The position numbers and the translations under genes are program-made. From Actinomycetota bacterium (lineage in GTDB: Bacteria > Actinomycetota > Actinomycetes > Actinomycetales > Microbacteriaceae), in NCBI GenBank assembly GCA_020161315.1, contig JAIUOH010000015.1, positions 1-64,000 of the forward strand: 64,000 bases of DNA. Reading direction: 5' to 3'. Positions 29,907 through 39,578 of this stretch are shown here, in pieces (the stretch's first letter is position 1; every line of letters starts with the position of its first letter). The notes below the pieces were generated by a model, which ran no database searches, was not told where the DNA came from, and worked only from the letters and a program-made list of their open reading frames with translations.

Positions 29907-31340
29907 ATGCGCCCTCTCGCCGAATCCATGGTTGCCATGCGCGACATCGCCGAGTCGCGACCCGTTGCTGCGCTCGCCGCAGCCTTTGAAGCCGCTGGCC
30001 ACGAGTTTGCCCTTGTGGGCGGGCCGGTGCGCGATGCGCTGCTTGGCCGCGACGTGACCGACCTCGACTTCACCACCTCTGCAAGGCCCGACGAGACGCG
30101 GGCGATCCTTGAGAAGCTCACGAAGAATATTTGGGATGTGGGCCGCGACTTTGGCACGATTGCGGCCAAGGTGTACGGCGAGCAGGTTGAGATCACGACC
30201 TACCGTGCCGACAGTTACGAGTCTGACTCGCGAAAGCCCGCGGTCGAGTTCGGCGACACTATCGAGGGCGATCTCGTGCGCCGCGACTTCACCATCAACG
30301 CGCTGGCTCTCATGCTGCCGTCGATGCGACTCGTCGATATCTCGGGCGGTGTCGAAGACCTGCTTGCCGCGCGCATCATGACGCCCGGCCCGGCCGAGGT
30401 GTCGTTCACCGATGACCCGCTGCGCATGATGCGGGCGGCTCGGTTTAGCTCGCAGCTCGGTTTTGCGGTGGCGCCCGAAGTGCGAGATGCGATGGCCCAG
30501 TTCGCAGAGCGCCTCGACATCATTTCTGCAGAGCGCATTCGTGACGAGCTGGTCAAGTTGCTTTCGACCGAGGATCCCACGGCGGGCATCAGGCTGCTCG
30601 TCGAGACGGGGCTCGCCGACAGGTTCTTGCCAGAGCTGACCGCGCTACTCACCACGCAAGACGATCACGGGCGGCACAAAGACGTATACGAGCACAGCCT
30701 CACGGTGCTGCGCCAGGCGATCGAGCTTGAGATGTCGCGGCGCGACGACGATGTGCGCGAGGCAGACGTCGTGCTGCGCCTCGCCTCGCTGCTGCACGAC
30801 ATCGGCAAGCCGGCCACCCGGCGCTTCGAGCGTGGCGGCGTGACGTTTCACCACCACGACGTGGTGGGCTCGAAGCTCGCAAAGAAGCGCCTGCGCGAGC
30901 TGCGCTTCGACAACGACACCATTAAGAGGGTTGCTCGCCTCATTGAGTTGCACCTGCGCTTCTTTGGCTACAGCGATCAGCAGTGGACCGACTCGGCGGT
31001 GCGTCGCTATGTGCGTGACGCGGGCGACGTGCTCGAGCAACTGCACATTCTGACGCGCGCCGATGTGACCACCCGCAACCGTCGCAAGGCCGAGCGTTTG
31101 GAGCACGCATACGACGACATCGAGCGCAGAATCATCGAGCTCTCAGCGGCCGAAGAGCTTGCCGCGGTGCGGCCTGAGCTTGACGGCGAGCAGATCATGG
31201 CAATTCTTGACGTGAAGCCTGGGCGCATTGTCGGTCAGGCATATAAGTTCTTGCTTGAGCTTCGGCTTGACGAGGGCATGATCGGCGAGCAGGCTGCTGA
31301 GGCGCGCCTGCGCGAGTGGTTTGCGGGGATGGAGTCATGA
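29907..31340 (+). CDS. pcnA: CCA-adding-type tRNA nucleotidyltransferase
   Basis: A 477-residue polymerase beta-type nucleotidyltransferase. The catalytic motif is LVGGPVRDALLGRDVTDLDF, with the flexible-loop RRDFTINALA, followed by an HD domain (RLASLLHDIGKPATR, then HHHDVVGSKLA). Family members add or repair the tRNA CCA end; some actinobacterial versions are labelled poly(A) polymerase. The ATG at 29907 is chosen; GGAGGG sits unusually close to it, so the ATG at 29931 (MVAMRD) is a fair alternative. It is divergent from the DUF6049 gene and overlaps the deacetylase gene by 4 nt. Confidence 0.9.
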   Translation: MRPLAESMVAMRDIAESRPVAALAAAFEAAGHEFALVGGPVRDALLGRDVTDLDFTTSARPDETRAILEKLTKNIWDVGRDFGTIAAKVYGEQVEITTYRADSYESDSRKPAVEFGDTIEGDLVRRDFTINALALMLPSMRLVDISGGVEDLLAARIMTPGPAEVSFTDDPLRMMRAARFSSQLGFAVAPEVRDAMAQFAERLDIISAERIRDELVKLLSTEDPTAGIRLLVETGLADRFLPELTALLTTQDDHGRHKDVYEHSLTVLRQAIELEMSRRDDDVREADVVLRLASLLHDIGKPATRRFERGGVTFHHHDVVGSKLAKKRLRELRFDNDTIKRVARLIELHLRFFGYSDQQWTDSAVRRYVRDAGDVLEQLHILTRADVTTRNRRKAERLEHAYDDIERRIIELSAAEELAAVRPELDGEQIMAILDVKPGRIVGQAYKFLLELRLDEGMIGEQAAEARLREWFAGMES

Positions 31341-32146
31341 GCGACGTAGCAAAATGGTTTGGCGGTAGGTCGCGAGTGCTCTTTGTGCACGCGCATCCCG
31401 ACGATGAGTCAATTACAACCGGCGGCACTCTCGCCGCCCTCTCTGAGGTCGGCCGCGAGCCGCTGCTCATTACGCTGACGCGTGGCGAGCGCGGTGAGGT
31501 GGTGCCAGGGCCACTGCAGGGGCTCGTGCAGGCGCACGGTCTTGCCGTGGTGCGTCAGAACGAGTTGAAGACGGCGCTTGGCATGCTCGGGCTTGAGCGG
31601 CACGCATTTCTCGGAGTCGAGCCCGCGCGCGCCGAAGACCTGCCACCGGTGATCTATGAAGACTCGGGCATGGCGTGGGGTGCAGGCGGCCTTGCAACTG
31701 CGGCAGTCGACGTCTCTGCTGACGCGCTCACCAGCGTGCCAGCCGTCGAGGTGCTGAACGACCTGTTAGCGGGGGCCTATCTTTCTGGCGCCCAGGCGAT
31801 CGTTAGCTACGACGATGGCGGCGGCTACGGTCACCCCGACCACGTGTTGGCGCACCGAATCAGTCGCGCAGTTGCGACGGCGCTTGGGCTACCGTTCTGG
31901 GAGATCGTCTCAGGCGAGTCGGCCCCGATCCCTTCGACAGGATCTGGGGGCGAGGGGGCAGGCTCAGAGGTCGAGAGCATCGAGATCGAGACGCACGACG
32001 TCACCCCTTGGCTTGATCGCAAAGTGGCAGCTCTTCGCGCCTACGCCACTCAGCTCACGGTTGACGGAGATGAGATTGTGCACGTCGGAGGCCAGCGCCA
32101 GGCAATTGATGCACTGGAACGTTTTCGCCTGCGCAAGTTAGAGTAA
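31337..32146 (+). CDS. PIG-L family deacetylase (MshB-like)
   Basis: A 269-residue deacetylase with the metal-binding motif HAHPDDESITTGGTLA (about 17-32) and the later zinc ligand region DGGGYGHPDHVLAH. Homologues include MshB and Mca of mycothiol metabolism. The start overlaps pcnA (ATGA). Whether the substrate is GlcNAc-inositol or another N-acetyl sugar cannot be told from sequence. A possible pathway partner is the GT4 glycosyltransferase encoded at 61987-63213. Confidence 0.85.
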   Translation: MSDVAKWFGGRSRVLFVHAHPDDESITTGGTLAALSEVGREPLLITLTRGERGEVVPGPLQGLVQAHGLAVVRQNELKTALGMLGLERHAFLGVEPARAEDLPPVIYEDSGMAWGAGGLATAAVDVSADALTSVPAVEVLNDLLAGAYLSGAQAIVSYDDGGGYGHPDHVLAHRISRAVATALGLPFWEIVSGESAPIPSTGSGGEGAGSEVESIEIETHDVTPWLDRKVAALRAYATQLTVDGDEIVHVGGQRQAIDALERFRLRKLE

Positions 32147-32188
32147 TTCTCAGACCACCACCTGCGTATAGCGATAAGGCGAACCGCA

Positions 32189-33316
32189 ATGAATGATCAA
32201 ATCCCCCCGAACAATGAAGACGCCGAGACACCCGCCGAGGTGAATGAGGTTGAGGCGCCGACGCAGCAACACGCTATGCCGCACGGCTTGCAACCACCGC
32301 AGCCCACTCCCCCGGTGTATTCACCGCCGCCATCATTTGGGCCGCCTCCGTCACAGTTCGCCCCGGCTCAGGCGCCCCCCGTCTATGGACCGCCGCCGAC
32401 GCAGGGCCAGGCCGGGTTTCCGCAGCCGTCGATGCCGCAGATGCCACAGCAGCAGCCGACTTACCAGGCGCCACCGCAGCAAACGCCGCCGCAACAAGTG
32501 CCGCAGCAGCCTGGCCAGCCGCATCTGCAGCAGCCCTATTACGCGCAGCAGTATGTGCAGGGGTACACGGGTGGGTCTGCCGCACCGGGTGGGCCCGGTA
32601 TGCCTCCGTCGGGCTTGCCTCCGCGCAAGGGTCTGCCTGTCGGCGCGTGGATCGGCATCGGTGCTGGAGTGTTGATCGTGCTGCTGGTGTTGGCCGTCGG
32701 TATTGGCTTTGTGGTTACCGCCGCAAGCAAGCCTCTGCCCAAGGCGCCGCAAGAAACATCAGAGTCGATAGTTCCTGATCCACCCAAGGAGGAACCCGAA
32801 GCTCCGGCAGAACTCGACCTGGTTACCCTCGACGATGCTTCGAATTTTGCCGCAGGCCCCTACTGGGGCGTGCCGTTCTTGGACGGCTGGGACATCGTGC
32901 GATTCGATGAGCAGGGTGTGAATGAGTTCAAGAACGCGACAGCTGGCTGCTCGTTCTACACATTTCAGGGCTTTGGGCCCGAGAACATTACCGCGATCGA
33001 TGACCGCGGCGCCTCGGACCAGACTCTCGAGACGGCGTTGCAGATCGGCCTGCCCTGGACCGCAGCCACCGCGAGTCCCGAGGTGAATTCTGACGGCAGC
33101 TTCGAAATACCCGTAGATTGGCAGTATTCGGTCGAGATGCAGCGATACGTCGCGATCTACCCGACTGCTGAAGGTGACCGCAAGCGGCAGCTGCTGCTGC
33201 GCACCTTCCTGCCGAGCAAGGTTGCGATGTATGCCGAGGTGGAGTGCCCATCGACACCAGCGGGCGACAAAGCAGCGCAAGAGGTGCTCGACGGCCTCAC
33301 CTTCACTGAGTTTTAG
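32189..33316 (+). CDS. Proline/glutamine-rich single-pass membrane protein
   Basis: A 375-residue protein with a long Pro/Gln-rich cytoplasmic-type N-terminus (about 1-150, including QQTPPQQVPQQ), one membrane segment (GAWIGIGAGVLIVLLVLAVGIGF, about 155-178) and an extracytoplasmic domain of about 190 residues with two cysteines. The architecture is common among actinobacterial cell-envelope proteins. No catalytic signature is seen. Confidence 0.75.
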   Translation: MNDQIPPNNEDAETPAEVNEVEAPTQQHAMPHGLQPPQPTPPVYSPPPSFGPPPSQFAPAQAPPVYGPPPTQGQAGFPQPSMPQMPQQQPTYQAPPQQTPPQQVPQQPGQPHLQQPYYAQQYVQGYTGGSAAPGGPGMPPSGLPPRKGLPVGAWIGIGAGVLIVLLVLAVGIGFVVTAASKPLPKAPQETSESIVPDPPKEEPEAPAELDLVTLDDASNFAAGPYWGVPFLDGWDIVRFDEQGVNEFKNATAGCSFYTFQGFGPENITAIDDRGASDQTLETALQIGLPWTAATASPEVNSDGSFEIPVDWQYSVEMQRYVAIYPTAEGDRKRQLLLRTFLPSKVAMYAEVECPSTPAGDKAAQEVLDGLTFTEF

Positions 33317-33324
33317 TCGCATCG

Positions 33325-33363
33325 AAAAGGATCAGCGCCACCCGCTGCGGTGCTGATCCTTTT
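33325..33363 (+). terminator. Rho-independent terminator
   Basis: AAAAGGATCAGC (33325-33336) pairs perfectly with GCTGATCCTTTT (33352-33363), ending in a T-run. It follows the proline-rich protein gene and precedes the ribosomal operon. Confidence 0.88.
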
Positions 33364-33539
33364 CTGCGAACTTTCTCACGGTGCTGCCCGCGCACGAGGG
33401 CTGCGCGACAGCGCAACAAGTGGTAGGCTGTACAGGTTGTCTGTGCGCACGCAATCTGCGGCGTGCACGGGCACATGCATAAACACCCTCCTGTCACAGA
33501 AATACTGTGGCCGCGTAGTCCGAAGGAGGTGGGTCAGTA

Positions 33540-33899
33540 ATGCATCCGTACGAACTCATGGTCATCCTCGATCCCGCGATCGATGAGCGCACCGTGGCTC
33601 CCAGCATCGACAAGTTCCTTGGCGTCATCCGTGCCGCCGAAGGTGAAGTGCTGGCAGTCGACATCTGGGGCAAGCGTCGTCTCGCATACGAGATCAAGAA
33701 GCAGAGCGAAGGCATCTACGTCGTAGCTAACTTCAACGCTACTCCCGCAGCAACCGCAGAGCTCGAGCGTCAGCTTGGCCTCAGCGAGGCAGTGCTGCGC
33801 ACCAAGGTGCTCCGCTCAGACGAGATCATCGCGCAGCGCGCGGCTCAGGCAAAGCGCGACCAGGCTAAGGCCGCTCGCGCCGCGAAGCAGGGCGCGTAA
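33540..33899 (+). CDS. rpsF: Small ribosomal subunit protein bS6
   Basis: A 119-residue bS6 ([18 protein letters not shown] at the N-terminus, [14 protein letters not shown] in the middle). An Ala/Lys-rich extension follows the core. It has a strong ribosome binding site (AAGGAGGT) and is first in the rpsF-ssb-rpsR-rplI operon. About 175 bp of leader separate it from the upstream terminator. Confidence 0.96.
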   Translation: MHPYELMVILDPAIDERTVAPSIDKFLGVIRAAEGEVLAVDIWGKRRLAYEIKKQSEGIYVVANFNATPAATAELERQLGLSEAVLRTKVLRSDEIIAQRAAQAKRDQAKAARAAKQGA

Positions 33900-33902
33900 G
33901 TC

Positions 33903-34445
33903 ATGGCCGGCGAGACCGCGATCACGGTGGTGGGCAACCTCACCGCTGATCCCGAGATGCGGTACACCGGTAGTGGTGTGCCCTTCGCGTCGTTCACTAT
34001 CGCTTCGACTCCCCGTACCTTTGACCGTCAGACGAACGAGTGGAAAGACGGCGAAGCGCTGTTTCTCCGCGCGACCGTGTGGCGGGAGTTTGCCGAGCAC
34101 GTGGCAAACTCGCTGACCAAGGGCATGCGCGTCATTGCGCGCGGCAACCTGCGTCAGCGCAGCTACGACGACAAAGACGGCCAGCGTCGCACGAGCTACG
34201 AGCTCGACGTCGACGAAATTGGCCCGTCGCTGCGTTACGCCACCGCTCAGGTGACGCGTTCGCAGTCGCGTGGTCAGGGCGGCGGTTTCGGTGGCGGTCA
34301 GCCCTCGGGTCAGAGCGACTGGGGTCGCCCTGCCGGGCAGTCGAACGACAACCCCTGGGGCAACTCGGGTAGCTCGAATAACTCGGGCGGCTCGTCACAG
34401 GGTGGCGGTTTCGGCTCGGGCTTTGACGACGAGCAGCCCTTCTAA
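33903..34445 (+). CDS. ssb: Single-stranded DNA-binding protein
   Basis: A 180-residue SSB with an OB fold (residues 1-110, [23 protein letters not shown]), a Gly/Ser/Asn-rich linker (about 125-170) and the acidic tip FDDEQPF that recruits replication and repair proteins. It lies 3 bp after rpsF. Confidence 0.96.
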   Translation: MAGETAITVVGNLTADPEMRYTGSGVPFASFTIASTPRTFDRQTNEWKDGEALFLRATVWREFAEHVANSLTKGMRVIARGNLRQRSYDDKDGQRRTSYELDVDEIGPSLRYATAQVTRSQSRGQGGGFGGGQPSGQSDWGRPAGQSNDNPWGNSGSSNNSGGSSQGGGFGSGFDDEQPF

Positions 34446-34507
34446 ATAACTTCGCCCGTTCGCGGGCATTGCCCGGCAACGGGCAGCACACACGAAAAGA
34501 GATCATC

Positions 34508-34768
34508 ATGGCAGGCAAGGCAAGCGGCGCAGCCCGCAAGCCGGGTCGCGGCAAGAACGCAAAGGTCGCCGCACCCGCTAAGAAGCAGACCGTGGGCGTC
34601 ATCGATTACAAGGATGTCGCTACGCTTCGTAAATTCATTTCTGAGCGCGGCAAGATCCGCGCCCGTCGCATCACCGGTGTGTCGGTTCAGGAGCAGCGTC
34701 TGATCGCGAAGGCAGTGAAGAACGCCCGCGAGATGGCACTGCTCCCCTACGCCGGCAGCGGCCGCTAA
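34508..34768 (+). CDS. rpsR: Small ribosomal subunit protein bS18
   Basis: An 86-residue bS18 with a basic Ala/Lys-rich extension and the family core [25 protein letters not shown]. The ATG at 34508 is chosen over an in-frame start 13 codons upstream, because it matches the usual N-terminus (MAGKASG) and has AGAG before it. Confidence 0.96.
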   Translation: MAGKASGAARKPGRGKNAKVAAPAKKQTVGVIDYKDVATLRKFISERGKIRARRITGVSVQEQRLIAKAVKNAREMALLPYAGSGR

Positions 34769-34779
34769 GGAGGGGAATC

Positions 34780-35229
34780 ATGGCAAAGGTGATTCTGACT
34801 AATGAGGTTCTGGGTCTCGGCAGTGCCGGTGACGTGGTTGAGGTAAAGAACGGCTACGCCCGTAACTACCTCGTGCCCCAGGGCTACGCTGTGCACTGGA
34901 CTCGCGGTGGCGAGGCACAGGTTGCACAGATCCGTAAGGCTCGCGAGGCTCGCGCCATCGCTACCGTTGAAGACGCACAGGCACTCAAGGCCAAGCTGCA
35001 GGAGAACAAGATTCGCCTGTTCGCGAAGACCGGTGCTGAGGGTCGTCTGTTCGGCTCGATCAAGCCTGCTGCGGTTGCTACCGCTGTGGCTGAGGCCGGC
35101 ATCGGCGAGATCGACAAGCGCAAGATCACGGTTCCGACCATCAAGACGACCGGTGAGTACAACGCTACGGTCCACCTGCTCGAGGGCGTCGACGCAGAGG
35201 TTACCCTCCAGGTAATCGCTGCTCGCTAA
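34780..35229 (+). CDS. rplI: Large ribosomal subunit protein bL9
   Basis: A 149-residue bL9. The N-terminal domain is [37 protein letters not shown]; a central helix and a C-terminal domain ([12 protein letters not shown]) follow. AAGGAGGGGAATC precedes the ATG. Last gene of the operon. Confidence 0.96.
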   Translation: MAKVILTNEVLGLGSAGDVVEVKNGYARNYLVPQGYAVHWTRGGEAQVAQIRKAREARAIATVEDAQALKAKLQENKIRLFAKTGAEGRLFGSIKPAAVATAVAEAGIGEIDKRKITVPTIKTTGEYNATVHLLEGVDAEVTLQVIAAR

Positions 35230-35245
35230 TTCTCGCTGCGACACT

Positions 35246-35275
35246 AAGGGCGGGGGCTTATGCCCCCGCCCTTTT
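35246..35275 (+). terminator. Rho-independent terminator after rplI
   Basis: AAGGGCGGGGGC (35246-35257), loop TTAT and GCCCCCGCCCTT (35262-35273), then TTTTG: a textbook GC-rich hairpin with a T-run. Confidence 0.93.
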
Positions 35276-35436
35276 GCGTGCGCACTGCCTGAAGTAGCGC
35301 CGCGATACCAAGGCGCCGTTTACTCGCGCGACACTTTCGGCCCTCACCGGCAGTTTTTCTCGGGCCTCCCCCCACGGTGAAATATATCTTTTCGACCTGC
35401 CCGTTTCGACTTGACACGGCTCTCGGAAAGCACTAT

Positions 35437-35630
35437 TTCTCCACAGGAGGGCTGGTGGCGCAAGCTTCAACTTGCACCTGAAAGTTGAATAACTTCACAA
35501 CCTTGATGCAACCAAAAGCCTGATCAAAGCGATAATTGAGCATCAAACCGAAGATTTGTCCACATGTTATCCCCAGAATTGTGGATAACAAGCGAGGAAA
35601 TCAGGTGAGTTATTCACCTAGTTATCCACA
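35437..35630. promoter_or_regulatory. DnaA-box cluster upstream of dnaB
   Basis: Within the 544-bp rplI-dnaB gap lie TTCTCCACA (35437-35445), TTGTCCACA (35556-35564), TTATCCCCA (35567-35575), TGTGGATAA (35580-35588, exact consensus), TTATTCACC (35610-35618) and TTATCCACA (35622-35630, exact). Five of the six fall in 75 bp, as dense as the putative oriC. The preceding 100 bp are AT-richer than average (GATAATTGAG, TTGAATAACTTCAC). No gene is seen between 35276 and 35773. Confidence 0.85.
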
Positions 35631-35773
35631 GGCGCGTAGGTCTGAGCTTTGCCTCGGCTTGCCCTGGCTAGTGAGGCGCTCTAGCGTGAATGTCGGTGGT
35701 CCGGTGTCTACTGGGTAAACGGCAGGCAACACAAGCTACTCAGACAGACCAGCACCCCTGAAAGGAGATCGCT

Positions 35774-37156
35774 TTGTCGATCGCGCACCTCGGCATCCCC
35801 GACGCGCCACCCGAGTTTGAAGATGATTCGCGTGGCTTTGAGCGGGTGCCACCGCACGACTTGCTTGCAGAGCAGAGCGTGCTCGGCGGCATGCTGCTTT
35901 CGAAAGATGCGGTTGCTGACGTAACCGGTCAGCTGCGTGCTGGTGATTTCTACGTGCCCAAGCACGAGGTTATTTACGAGGCGGTGCTGACGCTCTACTC
36001 GCAGGGTGACCCGACAGACGTCATTACCGTCACTGATCAGCTCACCAAGAGCGGTGATCTGCAGCGTTCGGGTGGCGTCGAGTACCTTCACACGCTGACC
36101 AGCATTGTGCCAACGGCAGCAAACGCGAGCTTCTATGCTGAGATTGTCGCCGAAAAGGCGCTGCTGCGCCGCCTGGTTGAAGCCGGCACGCGCATCACGC
36201 AGATGGGTTACGCGGGCGAGGGCGAGGCCGTAGACCTCGTCAACAGTGCCCAGGCAGAGATCTACACCGTGACGGGCGCAGATCAGGCCGAAGACTACGT
36301 GCCCCTCTCGCTTGCGGTCGAGGCGGCCTTCGAAGAGATTTCGCGCGCCCGCGAGATGCCCGACGGCATGCTCGGCGTGCCCACCGGCTTTAGCGAGCTC
36401 GACGCGATGACTAACGGCTTCTCGGGTGGCCAGATGATCATTATCGCGGCTCGACCGGCAATGGGTAAGTCGACGCTTGCGCTTGACGTTGCCCGCAACG
36501 GTTCGGTGCACGCAGATGCACCAACTGTGTTCTTCTCGCTCGAAATGGGGCGTGCCGAGATCGCAATGCGCCTGCTGTCGGCCGAGGCATCGGTGCCGCT
36601 GCAGACGCTGCGCAAGGGCACACTCGACACCCGCGACTATCAAAAGCTTGCGGCAACACAGGCCCGCATTGCCGAGAAACCGCTCTACATTGATGACAGC
36701 CCGAACCTCACGCTCGTTGAGATTCGCGCGAAGTGTCGAAGGCTTAAGCAGCAGCACGGGCTCAGAATGGTGGTCATTGACTACCTGCAGCTGCTCTCTT
36801 CGGGTAAGAAGTCAGAGAGCCGCCAGCAAGAGGTCAGCGAGTTCTCGCGTTCGCTCAAGCTGCTCGCCAAAGAGCTCGATGTGCCTGTAATTGCGCTTTC
36901 GCAGCTAAACCGTGCGTCGGAGCAGCGCGCCGACAAGATGCCGGCCATCAGCGACCTGCGTGAGTCTGGATCGCTCGAGCAAGACGCCGACATGGTCATT
37001 CTGCTGCACCGTGAGGCCGCGGGTGACCGCGACAGCCCGCGTGCCGGTGAGGCAGACTTCATTCTTGCGAAGCAGCGTAACGGTCCCACCGGCACCGTTA
37101 CAGTTGCCTTCCAAGGCCACTACTCACGCTTCCAAGACATGCCGTCGGGGCTGTAG
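35774..37156 (+). CDS. dnaB: Replicative DNA helicase DnaB
   Basis: A 460-residue hexameric helicase. The N-terminal domain (PHDLLAEQSVLGGMLLS) is followed by the RecA-like domain with Walker A ARPAMGKST (about 225-233), Walker B VVIDYLQLL, and SDLRESGSLEQDAD. There is no intein. The TTG start is supported by AAAGGAG 6 nt upstream. It stands alone after a long DnaA-box-rich leader, suggesting initiator-responsive expression. Confidence 0.96.
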   Translation: MSIAHLGIPDAPPEFEDDSRGFERVPPHDLLAEQSVLGGMLLSKDAVADVTGQLRAGDFYVPKHEVIYEAVLTLYSQGDPTDVITVTDQLTKSGDLQRSGGVEYLHTLTSIVPTAANASFYAEIVAEKALLRRLVEAGTRITQMGYAGEGEAVDLVNSAQAEIYTVTGADQAEDYVPLSLAVEAAFEEISRAREMPDGMLGVPTGFSELDAMTNGFSGGQMIIIAARPAMGKSTLALDVARNGSVHADAPTVFFSLEMGRAEIAMRLLSAEASVPLQTLRKGTLDTRDYQKLAATQARIAEKPLYIDDSPNLTLVEIRAKCRRLKQQHGLRMVVIDYLQLLSSGKKSESRQQEVSEFSRSLKLLAKELDVPVIALSQLNRASEQRADKMPAISDLRESGSLEQDADMVILLHREAAGDRDSPRAGEADFILAKQRNGPTGTVTVAFQGHYSRFQDMPSGL

Positions 37157-37260
37157 CCGCGATAGCGCGAGATCGACCTGGCGGCAGCACCGCTCCGACA
37201 TTGTTCACACCTTGGGGGAGTAGACTGTCGCAAGCTATGAATAGGGAGACGGAGGCGGCA

Positions 37261-37836
37261 ATGAGCGGCGATATCAGCAACTCGGCACCCTCTGGTATTC
37301 AAGGTCATCGCGCAGCACAGGTGATTCGTGCCGTGGTGCTCGTTGCGGTGGGTGTCGCAATTGCGTTTAGCGCACCGCTTCACAGCCAGCTCAGTTTTGA
37401 TCTTTGGGTGCTTGGCGGAGGGCTCGCGCTTATCGGCGCGGCAACGCTGCTTGAGTATTTTGCGCTGCGCGGCACTTCAGAGAGCTGGTGGATCGCGGCT
37501 CGCGCTGTAGTGGCGTTTGCGGCGGCGGGGTCACTGCTCGCGGTGAGCGACAGCTTCACCATGGCGCTCGTTGTCGCGCTCTGGGCGGCGCTCACCGCCG
37601 TCATCACTGGCATGCGCCTCGTGCGCAAGACGCAGCCAGCAAAGGTTGCCGTGCCCTCGTTGCTGCTCAGCACCGGGCTCGCTGTCTCGGTGTTACTGTT
37701 TCGCGACGATGCGGTCGCGGTGATCGGCTTCTTCGGTGCCTACGCACTGATCCGAGGGGTATTCCTCGGTATTGCCGCCTTCGACCCTCGCCCCATGGCC
37801 GATGACGTTATCAGTTCGGCTGAAGCCTCAGAGTAG
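37261..37836 (+). CDS. Six-segment membrane protein, HdeD/DUF308-like
   Basis: A 191-residue protein with about six hydrophobic segments and a charged end (PRPMADDVISSAEASE). Spacing of the helices resembles DUF308/HdeD proteins, but the match is weak. The ATG at 37261 has GGAGG 5 nt upstream; an earlier ATG at 37237 is possible. Function unknown. Confidence 0.65.
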   Translation: MSGDISNSAPSGIQGHRAAQVIRAVVLVAVGVAIAFSAPLHSQLSFDLWVLGGGLALIGAATLLEYFALRGTSESWWIAARAVVAFAAAGSLLAVSDSFTMALVVALWAALTAVITGMRLVRKTQPAKVAVPSLLLSTGLAVSVLLFRDDAVAVIGFFGAYALIRGVFLGIAAFDPRPMADDVISSAEASE

Positions 37837-37865
37837 CCTCAGACAAGACACCCTGGATAGAAAAG

Positions 37866-38171
37866 ATGACTGAACCCACCTCGCCCGACCAGCAGCCTCA
37901 GGTCACACCGTCGCGTCGCGACCGATTGCGCCCGCTCGAACTCGTCGGCTTTTCGGGCGTGCTCGCGGTGTTCGCTGGCCTGGTGGTGCTGTTCGTGCTG
38001 CGTACTCCGGAGGGCGTCGTTGACTTCGCCCGAGCTGGCATCGTGGCTGGCATCGTGTTCATCGTGTCGCTGATGGTGCTTGCGCTGCTCGGCCTCGGGG
38101 GCAAGCCGAGTGAAGAAGACGTTGAGGCTCGCAAAGATCTGCACCAGCCAGACAAAGAGGGCTGGCACTAA
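37866..38171 (+). CDS. Small membrane protein, conserved type
   Basis: A 101-residue protein with an acidic/Gln-rich N-terminus, two hydrophobic segments (about 25-45 and 57-78) and an acidic C-terminal tail (EEDVEARKDLHQPDKEGWH). Its stop overlaps the stop of the convergent gene by 4 nt. No function is assigned. Confidence 0.72.
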   Translation: MTEPTSPDQQPQVTPSRRDRLRPLELVGFSGVLAVFAGLVVLFVLRTPEGVVDFARAGIVAGIVFIVSLMVLALLGLGGKPSEEDVEARKDLHQPDKEGWH

Positions 38172-38677
38172 GCCTTCTTCGGCCGCCCAGCACGCGCCCA
38201 GGCTCGCGCATCGCGGCTCGAGAGTGCAAGCAGCACCAAGATGTCGAGTGCGACAGTGAGCAGCGTGGTCTTGATGGTGACCTGCTCACCGTTTGCGAAG
38301 TAGCTCGTAGCGGCGGTAATTGTGCTGATCGTCACGCCGCACATCATGAGTACGCGGGCAAGGTTGCTGCCTCGCCAGATCGACCAGGCGAACGCAAAAG
38401 ATATCAGCACGGCGACCACACCAACGCCCAGCACCAGCCAAAACACCAAGGGCCGAATATCGGCGGTCACATCGTCTTCGGCAGCGATCGTCGGCCAGGT
38501 CAACAAGAACGCGGCTATCCATACCAGCCCGGCAACACCCCGGCCCAGCACGAACAGTGCACCCAGCGTGATCGAGAGCGGTCGAACTGAGCCAGCCGCC
38601 GGAGCCTGCTCGTCTCGGCCGAGCAGCACCTCAACGGGTTCGTTTGCCGCACGCTTGCGGTGTGATCCCACGTTCAT
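38168..38677 (-). CDS. Four-segment membrane protein
   Basis: A 169-residue protein with four hydrophobic segments (about 35-60, 75-97, 105-125, 132-150) and basic ends (KRAANEP, ARAGRPKKA). The start overlaps the LssY_C-like gene by 4 nt, so both form an operon. No function is recognised. Confidence 0.7.
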   Translation of the reverse strand: MNVGSHRKRAANEPVEVLLGRDEQAPAAGSVRPLSITLGALFVLGRGVAGLVWIAAFLLTWPTIAAEDDVTADIRPLVFWLVLGVGVVAVLISFAFAWSIWRGSNLARVLMMCGVTISTITAATSYFANGEQVTIKTTLLTVALDILVLLALSSRDARAWARAGRPKKA

Positions 38678-39546
38678 GACTGCACCTCGCCTTCGCCTGA
38701 AGCGCGCAGCATTCTGAGGTCAAGGATCGGCAGGTCGCCGTCCGTACGAATCGTGTCGCCACCACCGTTCCGCGAGTGGTAGCCGGTCGAAAAATCTCGC
38801 AGAATCGTGAGCTCTGCTGCGGGGTGAGCTTGCTGCACCGTGGCGATGATGTGATCGCGCTCAATGTCGATATCCGCGTCGATCTTGTGCGTCACCTGCA
38901 GCGTGAAGAGCGAGAAACCGACCGCGCGGTCGAAGGTGCCAGCAGCGAGCCAATCGACACGGGTGCCACCGGGCAGCAGCCAGCCGTCGGGGGTGCGCCA
39001 GAAGCGCACGTGGTGCCGCTTCGCCGGGTTGCCCGCGACCTCTTGCTGGTAGGCGAAATCTTGCATGCGGCCGAAGAGAAAGAGCGGGCTCACCGGAGCC
39101 TCGTCGTAGCTCTTGCGGGTGATGGTCGAGGTCACGATGCGCAACGAGGTGCGCAGTGTGACCTGGTCGGCGCGGGTCCATGAGGCGCCCTGCATGGCGG
39201 CGTGCAGTGCCGTTTCATCGCCGAGCAGCGCAAGATTGATGGGGTCGCCGAGCAGTCCATCGCTCGTGCGGGTGCGCCCGATGAAGTAGTCGGGCACATA
39301 GATCGCGGTGAGCATGCGGTGAATGCGGGGGAGCGCTAGGTAGGCAAGCATGCCCCAGAACACGATGAACACCAGAATGCCCCACCAGCCGAGTTGAAAG
39401 CTCTCGGTGAGCAGCAGCCAGGCCAACCACACAGCTGCGACGCCGGCGAAGATGAAGAAGAACTCATCGAGTATGGCGAGCAGCGAAATGCGTCGTCGGG
39501 TGGTGGGCTCCCCGCTAGAAACGCCCCCATGCTTCTGTGCACTCAC
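38674..39546 (-). CDS. LssY C-terminal domain-like membrane protein
   Basis: A 290-residue protein with two N-terminal membrane segments (about 20-48 and 52-72) and a soluble domain with RTSDGLLGDPINLALLGDE, then YDEAPVSPLFLFGR and PAKRHHVRFWRTPDGWLLPGG, typical of the LssY_C domain. In Legionella LssY is linked to secretion-associated phosphatase genes, but here the domain is alone. GTG start. Function unknown. Confidence 0.75.
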   Translation of the reverse strand: MSAQKHGGVSSGEPTTRRRISLLAILDEFFFIFAGVAAVWLAWLLLTESFQLGWWGILVFIVFWGMLAYLALPRIHRMLTAIYVPDYFIGRTRTSDGLLGDPINLALLGDETALHAAMQGASWTRADQVTLRTSLRIVTSTITRKSYDEAPVSPLFLFGRMQDFAYQQEVAGNPAKRHHVRFWRTPDGWLLPGGTRVDWLAAGTFDRAVGFSLFTLQVTHKIDADIDIERDHIIATVQQAHPAAELTILRDFSTGYHSRNGGGDTIRTDGDLPILDLRMLRASGEGEVQS

Positions 39547-39578
39547 ACCCTCATGTTAGCGAGGGGGCACGACATGCC

